DNA of 61,906 bases, from NCBI GenBank assembly GCA_003151955.1, contig PLZB01000051.1, positions 1 to 61,906 on the forward strand. The letters run 5' to 3'. Shown here piece after piece: positions 7,687-16,348 of this stretch. The position numbers were made by a program, and so were the translations under genes. The notes below the pieces were generated by a model. That model made no database searches, was not told where the DNA came from, and worked only from the letters and a program-made list of their open reading frames with translations. The stretch's first letter is position 1. Each line of letters opens with the position of its first letter. This DNA is from Acidimicrobiaceae bacterium. GTDB lineage: Bacteria > Actinomycetota > Acidimicrobiia > Acidimicrobiales > UBA8190.

Positions 7687-9333
7687 ATGCGTTTCCCAGG
7701 AAAGTCTGACGTGGCGGGCCGTGTCGGAGCCGGTCAGCGGCTCGTCATTGCTGCCGTGGTACTCGGCTTGACGACAGGGGTCGGGGGTGCCATCGTCGCC
7801 GCTTCCGCCTCAGGTGCGACGACACCGCCCTCGACAGTCGAGCAGGAGGCGGGGATGACGCCCGGACTCCCCTACCAGGATCCCGTCGACCTCAACACCT
7901 CCACGCCCCAGGACCTGACTCTGCGCCTGGTCGCAGAGCGCACCCAGTTCGACATCTCCGGAAAGAAGGTCTGGGGGGACTCCTACAACGGCGACTACGT
8001 AGGACCAACGATGCACTTCACTCCGGGTGAACACGTGACGCTCACCCTGGTCAACAAGCTGGCCACGCCCACGAATCTGCACTTCCACGGCATGCACATG
8101 ACCCCGTCAGGTGCCGGGGACAACCCGTTCATATCCGTGCCTCCGGGTACGACGTTCACCTACAACTTCGACATCCCACTCGATCAGCCCCTGGGGACGT
8201 TCTGGTACCACGACCACGAAATGTGCACGGGCAACCAGACCATGAACATGCCCGGAATGCCGGCCACAACGCCGATGGGTTCCTGCGCCGACACCGAGAG
8301 CCAGATCTTCGCCGGCCTATCAGGAGCGATCGTGGTCAGTGCCAACGGTGGCTTCGGAGCAGGCGCGGACCAGGGCCTCGTCGTGCACACCATGGTCTTC
8401 AAGGACATGCAGATCGACAAGACCGGCCAGATCGTGCAGAACCAAGGCTTGGTGTCGATCAACTCGAACAACCCGACAGTGCGCCTCGTAAACGGCCAGC
8501 TCCAGCCGGTCCTCACGATGCTCCCGGGCCAGACCGAGCTGTGGCGGCTGACCAACGCCGGGGCCGACATCTTCTACGACCTGCACCTCGACGGCTACAC
8601 CTTCACCGTGGTCGCTCAGGACGGCTACCCGGCCGCGGTACTCACCACTGCAACCACACTGCTGCTGCCGCCAGGCAAACGCTACGACGTACTGGTATCC
8701 GCCAGCAGCCACCCCGGCGACGCCTGGCTGCAAACCCTCCCCTACAGCAACGGACCAGGAGGTGACAGCTACCCCGCAGTCAACCTCCTCCGGCTACACG
8801 TCGCCGGGGAAGCCTCCCCGACTGCGAGCACACCTCCAGCTGCGGAAGCAGGCTGGGCGACATCAACCGCCGGCACTTCGCTGGCCGCCGCGCCGATCGC
8901 TCAGTCACGGACTGTGACGCTCAGCGAGAACGCCGCCGGCACCGTCATGTACATCAACGGCAAGCAGTTCGACCCCAACAAGTCCATCTTCTCGACCCCA
9001 GCCATCCTCGGGACCGTCGAGCAGTGGACGGTCCTCAACACCACTGGCGAGGTCCACCCGTTCCACCTGCATACCGACCACTTCCAGGTGATGTCGATCG
9101 CCGGTGTCGCTCAACCCTATGTGGGCCAACAGGACACCATCCCCGTGCCGTATGAACAGAACGGCACCCCCGGTCAGGTCGTGATCCGGATCGCCTTCAC
9201 GGACTTCACCGGCAGGTTGATGTTCCACTGCCACATCGCCGCCCACGAGGACTCCGGGATGATGAGTTTCATCAACGTCGACCAGCCACCCGCTGGCTTC
9301 GACAAGCGCCTCATGTGGAACGCCGGGCCGTGA
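7687..9333 (+). CDS. Secreted multicopper oxidase (laccase-like)
   Basis: A 548-residue copper oxidase that couples substrate oxidation to O2 reduction. An N-terminal signal segment (RLVIAAVVLGLTTGVGGAIV) targets it outside the membrane. All four copper-ligand motifs are present: HFHGMH near residue 131, WYHDHE near 176, HPFHLHTDHF near 457, and HCHIAAHEDSGMM near 514, whose last Met is the type 1 axial ligand. So it should be active. A Met-rich patch (MNMPGMPATTPMG) after the HDH motif resembles the loops of CueO-type cuprous oxidases, suggesting a role in copper tolerance. ATG 7687 is preferred over 7663 because GGAGG ends 5 nt before it. Classical laccase activity on phenolics is the alternative. 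Confidence 0.88.
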   Translation: MRFPGKSDVAGRVGAGQRLVIAAVVLGLTTGVGGAIVAASASGATTPPSTVEQEAGMTPGLPYQDPVDLNTSTPQDLTLRLVAERTQFDISGKKVWGDSYNGDYVGPTMHFTPGEHVTLTLVNKLATPTNLHFHGMHMTPSGAGDNPFISVPPGTTFTYNFDIPLDQPLGTFWYHDHEMCTGNQTMNMPGMPATTPMGSCADTESQIFAGLSGAIVVSANGGFGAGADQGLVVHTMVFKDMQIDKTGQIVQNQGLVSINSNNPTVRLVNGQLQPVLTMLPGQTELWRLTNAGADIFYDLHLDGYTFTVVAQDGYPAAVLTTATTLLLPPGKRYDVLVSASSHPGDAWLQTLPYSNGPGGDSYPAVNLLRLHVAGEASPTASTPPAAEAGWATSTAGTSLAAAPIAQSRTVTLSENAAGTVMYINGKQFDPNKSIFSTPAILGTVEQWTVLNTTGEVHPFHLHTDHFQVMSIAGVAQPYVGQQDTIPVPYEQNGTPGQVVIRIAFTDFTGRLMFHCHIAAHEDSGMMSFINVDQPPAGFDKRLMWNAGP

Positions 9334-9682
9334 TATGCGGACGATGAAGGAGCTGATCGGGCTGGGACCGGCACGATCGTCGGCGGGGATGCTGCCAATT
9401 GGGACGCGGCCGCCGTCAGGTGGGCTTGCCAGGAGCGACAGACTGGGCCACGCGGGCCGCTCTTGATGCGACACGAGGGCTGAGACCGCCGTTCGGGTTC
9501 AGTAGCAACCCCACATCCACCGAGAAGGGAGCGCTGCCCCCAGGCGGGACGACGACCTCGGTTCCGGCCGATTCTGGGGAACGCCAGGGGAATCCCCTGG
9601 CAGCGGCGGTGGGCGGCGTGAGCGGGTCCACATAATCCGGCCGGTCTGACGGGGCAAGGCCTTCTCCACTTAAGGTGCGGGG
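9334..9682 (+). other. Intergenic region with hairpin and leaderless promoter
   Basis: No gene is visible in these 349 bases. A perfect hairpin, GCCAGGGG-AAT-CCCCTGGC at 9583-9601, may be a terminator or regulatory stem. A -10 box TAAGGT (9671-9676) lies exactly 6 nt before the ATG of the peroxidase gene, consistent with a leaderless transcript. Confidence 0.4.
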
Positions 9683-10966
9683 ATGGCTGCGCCCGGGGGG
9701 GACCAGGGTGGCGAGTTCCGGGCCGGCACCGGCCCTTCCCGTCGGATCAGCCGCCGGGCCGTCCTGGCCGCCGCCGGCGGGGCCGGGATCGGTGGCGCCG
9801 TGGCCGCCACCACGGCGGTCGCCCTGACGGCGGGATCACCGGGCGGGGCCGACCAGACCGTGGCCTTCTGGGGCGCCAACCAGGCCGGGATCGACACCCC
9901 CGTCCAGCAGCACCTCCTCTTCGCCGCCTTCGACGTCGTGACCACGGCCCGGGTCGAGCTCACCGGGGTCCTCGAGGAGTGGACGGCGGCGGCGGCCCGG
10001 ATGACGGCCGGCCAGACGGCCCAGCCCCTGACCGGGAACCCCTACGTGGCCACGGCCGACACCGGCGAGGCCGTCGACCTCCCCCCGTCCCGGCTGACCC
10101 TGACCCTCGGGTTCGGCTCCGGCCTGTTCACGACGGCGGGGTTCGACCGCTTCGGGCTGGCCGCCCGGCGACCCCCGGCCCTGGTCGACCTGCCCGCCTT
10201 CCCCGGCGACCAGCTCGACCCATCCCGCTGCGGTGGGGACCTGGCCGTCCAGGCCTGTGCCGACGACCCCCAGGTCGCCTTCCATGCCATCAGGGAGCTG
10301 GCCCTCATCGGCCAGGGGGCGGTCACCCTCCGGTGGATCCAGGCCGGGTTCCTCCCCACCCCGTCGACCACCCCGGACACCTCCCCCCGGAACCTCCTCG
10401 GCTTCCAGGACGGCACCAACAACATCCGGCCCGGGGACGCGTCCGACATGGGCCGGTTCGTCTGGGCCGGGAACGAAGGCCCGGCCTGGATGACGGGCGG
10501 GACCTACCTGGTGGCCCGTCGGATCCGGGTCACGGTCGAGAAGTGGGACCGGACCGCCCTCGGGGTCCAGGAGGAGACCGTCGGCCGCCACAAGGCGTCC
10601 GGTGCCCCCCTGGGCCAGGCCCGCGCCTCCGACCCGGTCGACCTCGGGGTCGTGGTCGACGGGCGTCCCGTGATCCCCGCCGATGCCCACATCCGGCTGG
10701 CCGGGCCGGCGGCCAACGGGGGTCAGCGGATCCTCCGCCGGGGCTACTCCTTCTCGGACGGCCTCGACGGCCATGGCCTCCTCGACGCCGGGCTCTTCTT
10801 CGTCGCTTTCCAGTGCGACCCGAGGAAGCAGTTCATCCCGATCTTCAATCGGCTGGCCGCCTCCGACGCCCTGGCCCAGTACGTCGTCCACACCGGCAGC
10901 GCCGTCTTCGCCTGCCCGGGCGGGGCCGGTGCCGGCGGCTGGGTCGGCCGGCCTCTGTTCGCCTGA
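9683..10966 (+). CDS. Tat-exported Dyp-type haem peroxidase (EfeB-like)
   Basis: A 427-residue dye-decolourising peroxidase. The N-terminus has a twin-arginine signal (RRISRRAVLAAAGGAGIGG) and a hydrophobic stretch ending near residue 50, so the folded haem protein is exported by Tat. GFQDGTNN near residue 240 is the DyP distal GxxDG motif, AHIRLAGP near 335 supplies the proximal haem histidine, and RILRRGYSF holds the conserved arginine. This is the EfeB/YwbN branch, which takes part in ferrous iron uptake or haem iron recovery together with EfeU and EfeO. Those partners are not in the window, so it may work alone. TAAGGT at -12 to -7 relative to the ATG and no Shine-Dalgarno suggest a leaderless mRNA. 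Confidence 0.9.
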   Translation: MAAPGGDQGGEFRAGTGPSRRISRRAVLAAAGGAGIGGAVAATTAVALTAGSPGGADQTVAFWGANQAGIDTPVQQHLLFAAFDVVTTARVELTGVLEEWTAAAARMTAGQTAQPLTGNPYVATADTGEAVDLPPSRLTLTLGFGSGLFTTAGFDRFGLAARRPPALVDLPAFPGDQLDPSRCGGDLAVQACADDPQVAFHAIRELALIGQGAVTLRWIQAGFLPTPSTTPDTSPRNLLGFQDGTNNIRPGDASDMGRFVWAGNEGPAWMTGGTYLVARRIRVTVEKWDRTALGVQEETVGRHKASGAPLGQARASDPVDLGVVVDGRPVIPADAHIRLAGPAANGGQRILRRGYSFSDGLDGHGLLDAGLFFVAFQCDPRKQFIPIFNRLAASDALAQYVVHTGSAVFACPGGAGAGGWVGRPLFA

Positions 10967-11003
10967 ACCGCCGGCCCGCCGGACTTCCTGGTCAGCGCAC
11001 AGG

Positions 11004-11240
11004 ATGGGTTCAGGTTCCGCCACCGCCGATGGTGGGGGCTACTGGCCGGTCGGGTCGGACGGGATCGTCTTCGCCTTCGACGACGCCCCCTTCTCCGGTT
11101 CCGCCTACCCCACCCACCCCGGCGTCCGGTTCGTGGCCCTGATGGCGTTGCCCGAGGGCGGGGGGTACGGGCCGGTTGGCTCCGACGGTACCGTTGTCGC
11201 CTTCGGTGACGCCCTGGTCGAGGGCTCGGGCTTAGGCCGG
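11004..11240 (+). pseudogene. Orphan fragment of the [11 protein letters not shown] surface repeat
   Basis: Two degenerate copies of a repeat appear in one frame: TADGGGYWPVGSDGIVFAF with DDAPFSGS, then EGGGYGPVGSDGTVVAFGDA with LVEGS. They match the [20 protein letters not shown] repeat at the start of the large secreted protein at the right end of the window. Here there is no signal peptide or downstream domain, and after the second copy the frame drifts into unrelated Arg/Pro-rich sequence. It looks like a relic of a lost surface-protein gene or of a recombination event between repeats. Confidence 0.5.
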
Positions 11241-11340
11241 CCGCGGCGGGAGCGGAGGAGGAATCCGGTCCCCAACCGTGCGATTCCCCGTCCCCCGGCG
11301 TTCCTCCCTCCAGCAGGCAACGGCGAGGGGGAGGCCGGAC

Positions 11341-11517
11341 GTGGACGACGACGAGTGGATCATTCGCTGGTGGGAGGACCCCTACCGGAGCCGGTACCTC
11401 CCGGCCGCCTCCCGGCTCCTGGTCACCGCCCCCGAGGGAGGGCCACCAGAACCCGCCGGGCCCACGCCGCCGGCGGGGTTCGTGGCGCTCGACGACGCCG
11501 GGACCGGCCCGTCCTGA
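11341..11517 (+). CDS. Small hypothetical protein
   Basis: A 58-residue acidic-start protein (VDDDEWIIRWWEDPYRSRYL) with a Pro/Gly-rich tail. I do not recognise it. In its favour, GGGGGAGG at 11327-11334 lies six bases before the GTG, one of the better ribosome sites in the window. It ends 43 nt before the MarR gene. It could be a genuine small protein or a chance frame in GC-rich DNA. Confidence 0.35.
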   Translation: MDDDEWIIRWWEDPYRSRYLPAASRLLVTAPEGGPPEPAGPTPPAGFVALDDAGTGPS

Positions 11518-11560
11518 GCGCACCGGCCGGGTCCGCCGGTCGGCTGGGTAGCGTGGCCCC

Positions 11561-12070
11561 GTGACCGAGCCGACCAGACTGGGCTTCGACCCCATCGGGG
11601 AGGCCCGCCGGCAATGGGCCGACCACGGTTGGGCCACGGAGGCCCCGGCCATGGCCGTGGTCACCTCGGTCATGCGGGTCCAGCAGGTCTACCTGTCCCG
11701 GGCCGACGCCCTCCTCCGGCCCTTCGGACTCACCTTCGCCCGCTACGAGGTCCTCATGCTCCTCTCCTTCACCCGGACGGGTTCCCTCCCGCTGGGCAAG
11801 GTGGGGGAGCGCCTCCAGGTCCATGCGGCCAGCGTCACCAACCTCGTCGACCGCCTCGAGGCGGGCGGGTTGGTGGCCCGGATTCCCCATCCCTCCGACG
11901 GCCGGGGCATCCTGGCCGCCATCACCGGGGAGGGCCGGGACCTGGCCCGGGCTGCCACCGAGGTGATGAACCGGGACCTCTTCGCCGACCTCGGGATCGA
12001 CCCCGGCGAGACCGCCCGGCTCTTCGACGCCCTGGCCCGACTCCGCCGGGCCGCCGGCGACTTCCCCTGA
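11561..12070 (+). CDS. MarR family transcriptional regulator
   Basis: A 169-residue winged-helix regulator. The recognition region reads LGKVGERLQVHAASVTNLVD with the wing PSDGRG following, as in MarR proteins, flanked by the N- and C-terminal dimerisation helices. The GTG start has no Shine-Dalgarno, but TAGCGT sits 6 nt before it, the leaderless arrangement seen at several genes here. It lies 41 nt upstream of the acyl-CoA mutase gene in the same direction and may control it. The ligand is unknown. Confidence 0.85.
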   Translation: MTEPTRLGFDPIGEARRQWADHGWATEAPAMAVVTSVMRVQQVYLSRADALLRPFGLTFARYEVLMLLSFTRTGSLPLGKVGERLQVHAASVTNLVDRLEAGGLVARIPHPSDGRGILAAITGEGRDLARAATEVMNRDLFADLGIDPGETARLFDALARLRRAAGDFP

Positions 12071-12076
12071 GCCTCC

Positions 12077-12105
12077 TTGTAAGTAGTTTGATGGCTAAGT
12101 AACCT
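12077..12105 (+). promoter_or_regulatory. Promoter of the acyl-CoA mutase genes
   Basis: TTGTAA (12077-12082), a 17-bp spacer and TAACCT (12100-12105) form a good -35/-10 pair, with the GTG start only 6 nt further on. A direct repeat TAAGTAG/TAAGTAA (12080 and 12096) overlaps the spacer and -10 and could be a regulator site, for instance for the MarR protein encoded just upstream. Confidence 0.55.
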
Positions 12106-12111
12106 GGGACG

Positions 12112-13740
12112 GTGGACAACCGGACCGCCTGGGAGCACGCCTCCGAAGAGTCGTCGACGAGGCCGGCCGACTTCGAGACCATGTCGGGGGTCCCGCTGGC
12201 CGGAACCTACGGCCCCCCCGACGGGGAGTTCCCCGGCCAGTGGCCCTACACCCGGGGTCCCTACGCCTCGATGTACCGGTCGAAGCTCTGGACCATGCGA
12301 CAGTTCGCCGGCTTCGGGACGGCCGAGGACACCAACCTCCGGTTCAAGGACCTCCTCCGCAACGGCGGGAGCGGCCTCTCCACCGCCTTCGACATGCCCA
12401 CCCTCATGGGTTGCGACTCCGACCACCCCCTGGCCCGGGGCGAGGTGGGCCGGGCCGGGGTGGCGGTGGACACCCTGGCCGACATGGAAACCCTCTTCGA
12501 CGGGATCGGGCTGGGCGGGGTCTCGACATCGATGACCATCAACTCCCCGGCCGCCATCGTCCTGGCCATGTATGTGGCCCTGGCCGACCGGACCGGGGTG
12601 GAGCGGTCCCGGCTGGCCGGGACCATCCAGAACGACATCCTGAAGGAGTACCAGGCCCAGAAGGAATTCATCTTCCCCCCCCGGCCCTCGCTCCGCCTCG
12701 TCACCGACTCCATCGCCTTCTGCTCGGCCGAGATGCCCCGGTGGCATCCCGTCTCGATCTCCGGCTACCACATCCGGGAGGCCGGCTCCACGGCGGCCCA
12801 GGAGCTGGCCTTCACCCTGGCCAACGGCTTCGCCTACGTCGAGGCCGCCCTGGCCGCGGGCCAGGCTGTCGACGACTTCGGCCCCCGCCTCAGCTTCTTC
12901 TTCAACGCCCACATCGACTTCTTCGAGGAGATCGCCAAGTTCCGGGCCGCCCGTCGGATCTGGGCCCGGTGGATGCGGGACCGCTACGGGGCCGCCGACG
13001 CCCGGTCCATGCAGCTCCGGTTCCACACCCAGACGGCCGGGGTCTCCCTCACGGCCCAGCAGCCCGAGGTCAACCTGGCCCGGGTGGCCATCGAGGCCCT
13101 GGCCGGCGTCCTGGGCGGGACCCAGAGCCTCCACACCGATTCCTACGACGAGGCCCTGGCTCTCCCGAGCGACAAGGCGGCCCGCCTGGCCCTGCGGACC
13201 CAGCAGGTCATCGCCGAGGAGACCGGGGCGGCCCTGGTGGCCGACCCCCTGGGCGGGTCCTACTTCGTCGAGGCCCTCACCGACGAGCTCGAGGCCCAGG
13301 CCGAGGCCGTCTTCGAGGAGCTCCGGGTCCGGGGCCGGGGATCCCTCCTCGACGGCGTCGTCGATGCCATCGAGGAGGGCTGGTTCCAGGCCGAGATCGC
13401 CGAGGCCGCCTACCGGTTCGAGCGGAAGCTCAACACCGGCCGGCGGATCGTGGTGGGGGTCAACGGCTACACCGAGGGTGACGAGGATCCCCCGGCCACC
13501 CTCTACATCGACCCCCAGGTGGAGGCCCGCCAACTCGAGCGTCTGGCCGTCGTCAAGCGGGCCCGGGACGACGACCGGGTCCGGGTGGCCCTGGGCCGCC
13601 TCGCCCTCGAGGCCGCCGACCCCACCGTCAACCTCATGCCCGCCCTCCTCCAGGCCGCTGCCTCCTACGCGACGGTGGGGGAGACCGTCGACACCCTGAC
13701 CGGGGTCTTCGGGGCTTGGACCGAGCGGGCCGCGGTGTGA
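12112..13740 (+). CDS. icmA: Acyl-CoA mutase large subunit, isobutyryl-CoA mutase type
   Basis: A 542-residue substrate-binding TIM-barrel subunit of a B12-dependent acyl-CoA mutase without its own B12-binding domain. [32 protein letters not shown] and [10 protein letters not shown] are the conserved family segments. Against propionibacterial methylmalonyl-CoA mutase with an offset of 24, the catalytic His244 is kept (H220), but Tyr89 is F65 and Arg207 is Q183. Phe plus Gln is the signature of isobutyryl-CoA mutase, which interconverts isobutyryl-CoA and n-butyryl-CoA; methylmalonyl-CoA, a dicarboxylate, needs the Tyr/Arg pair. The small B12 subunit is encoded next. A pivalyl-CoA or related mutase remains possible. 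The GTG is probably read from a leaderless mRNA. Confidence 0.85.
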   Translation: MDNRTAWEHASEESSTRPADFETMSGVPLAGTYGPPDGEFPGQWPYTRGPYASMYRSKLWTMRQFAGFGTAEDTNLRFKDLLRNGGSGLSTAFDMPTLMGCDSDHPLARGEVGRAGVAVDTLADMETLFDGIGLGGVSTSMTINSPAAIVLAMYVALADRTGVERSRLAGTIQNDILKEYQAQKEFIFPPRPSLRLVTDSIAFCSAEMPRWHPVSISGYHIREAGSTAAQELAFTLANGFAYVEAALAAGQAVDDFGPRLSFFFNAHIDFFEEIAKFRAARRIWARWMRDRYGAADARSMQLRFHTQTAGVSLTAQQPEVNLARVAIEALAGVLGGTQSLHTDSYDEALALPSDKAARLALRTQQVIAEETGAALVADPLGGSYFVEALTDELEAQAEAVFEELRVRGRGSLLDGVVDAIEEGWFQAEIAEAAYRFERKLNTGRRIVVGVNGYTEGDEDPPATLYIDPQVEARQLERLAVVKRARDDDRVRVALGRLALEAADPTVNLMPALLQAAASYATVGETVDTLTGVFGAWTERAAV

Positions 13741-13753
13741 GGCCGACCTCCCC

Positions 13754-14140
13754 GTGATCCGGGTGCTCGTGGCCAAGGTCGGGCTCGACGGCCACGACCG
13801 GGGCATCAAGGTCGTGGCCCGGACGCTGCGCGACGCCGGGATGGAGGTCGTCTACGGCGGCCTCCGCCAGACACCGGAGACCATCGCCTCGATGGCGGCC
13901 CAGGAGGACGTCGACGTCGTCGGCCTGTCCATGCACAACGGCGCCCACCTGACCCTGGCCCCAGCGGTGGTGGCGGCACTGCGGGCCGCCGGCCTCGACA
14001 CCCCGGTAGTGGTGGGGGGGATCGTCCCCCCCGTCGACCTGCCCGTCCTGGAGGCCGCCGGCGTCGCCGCCGTTCTCGGTCCGGGAAGCTCCGCCGAGGA
14101 GATCGTCGCCACCGTGACCGGGGTCTGCCCCGCGGGCTGA
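13754..14140 (+). CDS. icmB: Acyl-CoA mutase small subunit, cobalamin-binding
   Basis: A 128-residue B12-binding Rossmann-like protein. [12 protein letters not shown] carries the DxHxxG motif whose His replaces dimethylbenzimidazole as lower cobalt ligand; [11 protein letters not shown] and VVVGGIVP are the later SxL and GG elements of the domain, with Met in place of the usual residue in the first. Its size equals that of separate small subunits such as IcmB. It begins 13 nt after the large-subunit stop and surely forms the complex with it. The GTG start is the first of the domain, directly before IRVLVAKVG. Confidence 0.88.
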   Translation: MIRVLVAKVGLDGHDRGIKVVARTLRDAGMEVVYGGLRQTPETIASMAAQEDVDVVGLSMHNGAHLTLAPAVVAALRAAGLDTPVVVGGIVPPVDLPVLEAAGVAAVLGPGSSAEEIVATVTGVCPAG

Positions 14141-14152
14141 GGCGCCCCGGGC

Positions 14153-14479
14153 TCAGAACCCCGGGGGGACGGTCGTCGAAGTCCGGTCGTCGGGCGAGGC
14201 GTCGAGCGGCTGGGCGGCCAGGCCCACCCCCCACCGGTCGAAGTAGCTGTGGTGCTCGGGCTGGTCGTAGACGGCCCGGAGGAGCTCCTGGGGGACCGTC
14301 GGCGTGAAGACGGCCTCCCGCCGGGTCATGACCCCACCCAGGAAGAGCCCGTCGGCAGGGTGGGTGCCGTCCCGGGAGAGCAGGAAGAGGACGGCGGCGT
14401 CTCCGACGACCTGGGAGACCACCTGGACGACCGTCCCGGTCCTGGATGGGGAACACCCCCGCCGAATGCTGGGGGCCAT
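14153..14479 (-). CDS. Hypothetical protein, GAF-like segment
   Basis: A 108-residue protein converging on the mutase operon. Residues about 15-50 (VVQVVSQVVGDAAVLFLLS, then RDG and GLFLGGV) resemble the first strands of a GAF sensor domain, but the rest (LLRAVYDQPEHHSYFDRWGV) is not familiar and the protein is short for a full GAF. It may be a truncated sensor domain. The ATG at 14479 is chosen because upstream codons overlap the promoter of the divergent lipase gene. The assignment is tentative. Confidence 0.4.
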   Translation of the reverse strand: MAPSIRRGCSPSRTGTVVQVVSQVVGDAAVLFLLSRDGTHPADGLFLGGVMTRREAVFTPTVPQELLRAVYDQPEHHSYFDRWGVGLAAQPLDASPDDRTSTTVPPGF

Positions 14480-14501
14480 TGTGAAAGGCCGGGCCGGTCT
14501 G

Positions 14502-14530
14502 TTGACACGGCCCCCGAGAATCGGTACATT
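14502..14530 (+). promoter_or_regulatory. Consensus promoter of the secreted lipase gene
   Basis: TTGACA (14502-14507), an exact 17-bp spacer and TACATT (14525-14530) make the best sigma-70-type promoter in the window. Transcription would start near 14537, leaving a leader of about 47 nt with GGGAGGGG before the ATG at 14584. Confidence 0.7.
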
Positions 14531-14583
14531 CGTGCCGTTCAGAGAACCAGTGCAAATGTACGGGTTCGTGGGGAGGGGTGGGG

Positions 14584-15813
14584 ATGATGGGACGACCGGC
14601 GGGACGACGACGCATGGCCCGGCGGCTGGGTGCCGCTCTGGTGGGGGTGACGGCTGCGGCCGCCCTCCTCCCCGCAACGGCCGGTCCGGCCGCCGGGGCC
14701 ACCGTGCCCACCCCTCAGAGCGACGCTTTCTACCAGGCCCCCAGCCCCCTGCCCGTGGCGACCCCGGGAACGGTGCTCCGGTCCCGGCCCGTTACCATCG
14801 CCTTCCTGGGCATCGCCGTCCCTGTCCAGGCCTGGCAGCTCATGTACCGGTCCACCGACGCCCAGGGCCAGCCCGCCGTCGACATCGCCACCGTGGTCGA
14901 GCCCACCGGGCCGGCCCCGGCCGGGGGCCGACCCCTGGTCTCCTACCAGGCCGCCGAGGACAGCCTCTCCCAGGTCTGCTCCCCCTCCTACGGGATGCGG
15001 CTCGGGCTGGAGAAGGAGGAGTCCCTGATGGCCCTGGCCCTGCTCCAGGGCTGGGCCCTGGTCGTCCCCGACTACGAGGGACTCCAGTCGGAGTGGACAG
15101 CCGGGGCCCAGGAGGGCCATGCCGTCCTCGACGGGGTCCGGGCCGCCGAGGGGTTCCAGCCCGCCGGGCTGGCCGGAGCGGCCACCGCGGTCGGGCTCTG
15201 GGGCTACTCCGGCGGGGGCCAGGCCTCGGCCTGGGCCTCCGAGCTCCAGCCCGCCTACGCCCCCGAGGTCCACCTGGCCGGGGTGGCCGAGGGCGGGGTG
15301 CCCGTCAACGTCGGGGACGTGGCCGACCTGGTGGACGGCACCGCCTTCTCCGGGATTTACCTGGCCGCCGCCGTCGGCCTTAGCCGGGCCTACCCCCAGA
15401 TGAACATCAACTCGATCCTGAACCCGGCCGGGAGGGCCATGGTGGCAGACATCGGCACCCAGTGCATCCTCACCTTCGCCCCCCTCTACGCCTTCCAGCG
15501 GATCGAGCAGTACACCGTCGGAGGGGTGAACCCCCTGAACCTCTTCCCGGTCCAGGCCGTGATCACCACCGACGCCCTGGGTCAGGCCCGACCGGCGGGA
15601 CCCCTCTACATCTACCAGTCCGTCAACGACGAGCTGGTCGGTCACACCGACGTCGACGCCCTCGTCCACCACTACTGCAGCCAGGGGGTGACAGTGGACT
15701 ACGACCGGGACGTCCTGAGCGAGCACATCATCCTGGCTGTGACCGGTGCCCCCGGCGCCGTGGCCTATCTGGCCGACCGCTTCGCCGGGAAGCCGGCCCC
15801 GTCCACCTGCTGA
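14584..15813 (+). CDS. Secreted lipase (LIP family, alpha/beta hydrolase)
   Basis: A 409-residue exported lipase or esterase. The N-terminus (GRRRMARRLGAALVGVTAAA, then ALLPATAGPAAGA) is a signal peptide with cleavage likely after AGA. The nucleophile elbow GYSGGG is near residue 207; the acid is probably Asp in SVNDELVGH near 347 and the histidine in SEHIILAV near 380, in the order expected for the secretory lipase family. VVPDYEGL is another family segment. It would hydrolyse extracellular acylglycerols and supply fatty acids to the lipid genes elsewhere in the window; that link is inference. ATG 14584 is preferred to the GTG at 14578 because of the spacing to GGGAGGGG. Confidence 0.85.
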   Translation: MMGRPAGRRRMARRLGAALVGVTAAAALLPATAGPAAGATVPTPQSDAFYQAPSPLPVATPGTVLRSRPVTIAFLGIAVPVQAWQLMYRSTDAQGQPAVDIATVVEPTGPAPAGGRPLVSYQAAEDSLSQVCSPSYGMRLGLEKEESLMALALLQGWALVVPDYEGLQSEWTAGAQEGHAVLDGVRAAEGFQPAGLAGAATAVGLWGYSGGGQASAWASELQPAYAPEVHLAGVAEGGVPVNVGDVADLVDGTAFSGIYLAAAVGLSRAYPQMNINSILNPAGRAMVADIGTQCILTFAPLYAFQRIEQYTVGGVNPLNLFPVQAVITTDALGQARPAGPLYIYQSVNDELVGHTDVDALVHHYCSQGVTVDYDRDVLSEHIILAVTGAPGAVAYLADRFAGKPAPSTC

Positions 15814-15867
15814 GCGCCGCCCCGCCCGAAGGGGCCCCGGGGAGGGACCGACCGGGAACCCCCACAA

Positions 15868-15884
15868 CATTAGATAGTCTAATG
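15868..15884. promoter_or_regulatory. MarR operator on the -10 box
   Basis: CATTAGA-TAG-TCTAATG is a perfect 7-bp inverted repeat with a 3-nt centre. It contains the presumed -10 box TAGTCT (15875-15880) and ends two bases before the ATG of the MarR gene. A repressor bound here would block RNA polymerase directly, so the operon is very probably autoregulated. Confidence 0.65.
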
Positions 15885-15886
15885 AT

Positions 15887-16348
15887 ATGGCGACGGAAGG
15901 CCCGCGCAGCAGTGCCCCGGCCTGGCCGGCCGGACGGATCGCGGCCTGGCTGGCCAAGCAGGTCGAGCTGGCCCTGGCCGTCGTCGAGCTCTCCCCGCCC
16001 CAGTACCGCCTCCTCGGTCTCCTCGGCGACGGCGACGCCCTCCCCTCGGCCCTGGCCGACCGCCTCGCCGTCCGGCCCCCCACCGTCACCGCCGTGGTCG
16101 ACGGCCTGGTGGCCCGGGGCATGGTGGAGCGGCACCCCGGGGACGGCGACCGGCGGCGGGTGTCCCACGTCCTCACCCCCGAGGGGCGCCGGGTCCTGGC
16201 CGATGCCGACGCCGCCGTCGACACCCGGCTCCGGGACCTCACCGACTGCCTCGGCGACCCCGAGCTCACCCTCCGGGCCCTCGACGGCCTGGCCCTCTGG
16301 GGCCGAGCCATGGGGGCCCTCCACGCCCGGAAGGCGGCGGCCCGGTGA
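15887..16348 (+). CDS. MarR family regulator of the downstream ABC exporter
   Basis: A 153-residue MarR winged-helix protein. It has the recognition segment LADRLAVRPPTVTAVVDGLV and wing RHPGDGDRRRVSHVLT. It is the first gene of a three-gene operon: its TGA overlaps the GTG of the first ABC gene, and a perfect palindrome covers its promoter. The simplest model is that it senses a toxic or lipophilic compound and releases transcription of the exporter. The ATG has TAGTCT 6 nt upstream and no ribosome site, suggesting a leaderless message. Confidence 0.88.
   Translation: MATEGPRSSAPAWPAGRIAAWLAKQVELALAVVELSPPQYRLLGLLGDGDALPSALADRLAVRPPTVTAVVDGLVARGMVERHPGDGDRRRVSHVLTPEGRRVLADADAAVDTRLRDLTDCLGDPELTLRALDGLALWGRAMGALHARKAAAR

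Noticed and set aside
7560..7709. Hydrophobic 49-codon frame upstream of the multicopper oxidase
   Set aside because: No ribosome site or -10 at a suitable distance, and it overlaps the oxidase start; kept only as a note.
12112..13740. Methylmalonyl-CoA mutase
   Set aside because: The two carboxylate-binding residues are Phe and Gln, so the isobutyryl-CoA type is more likely.
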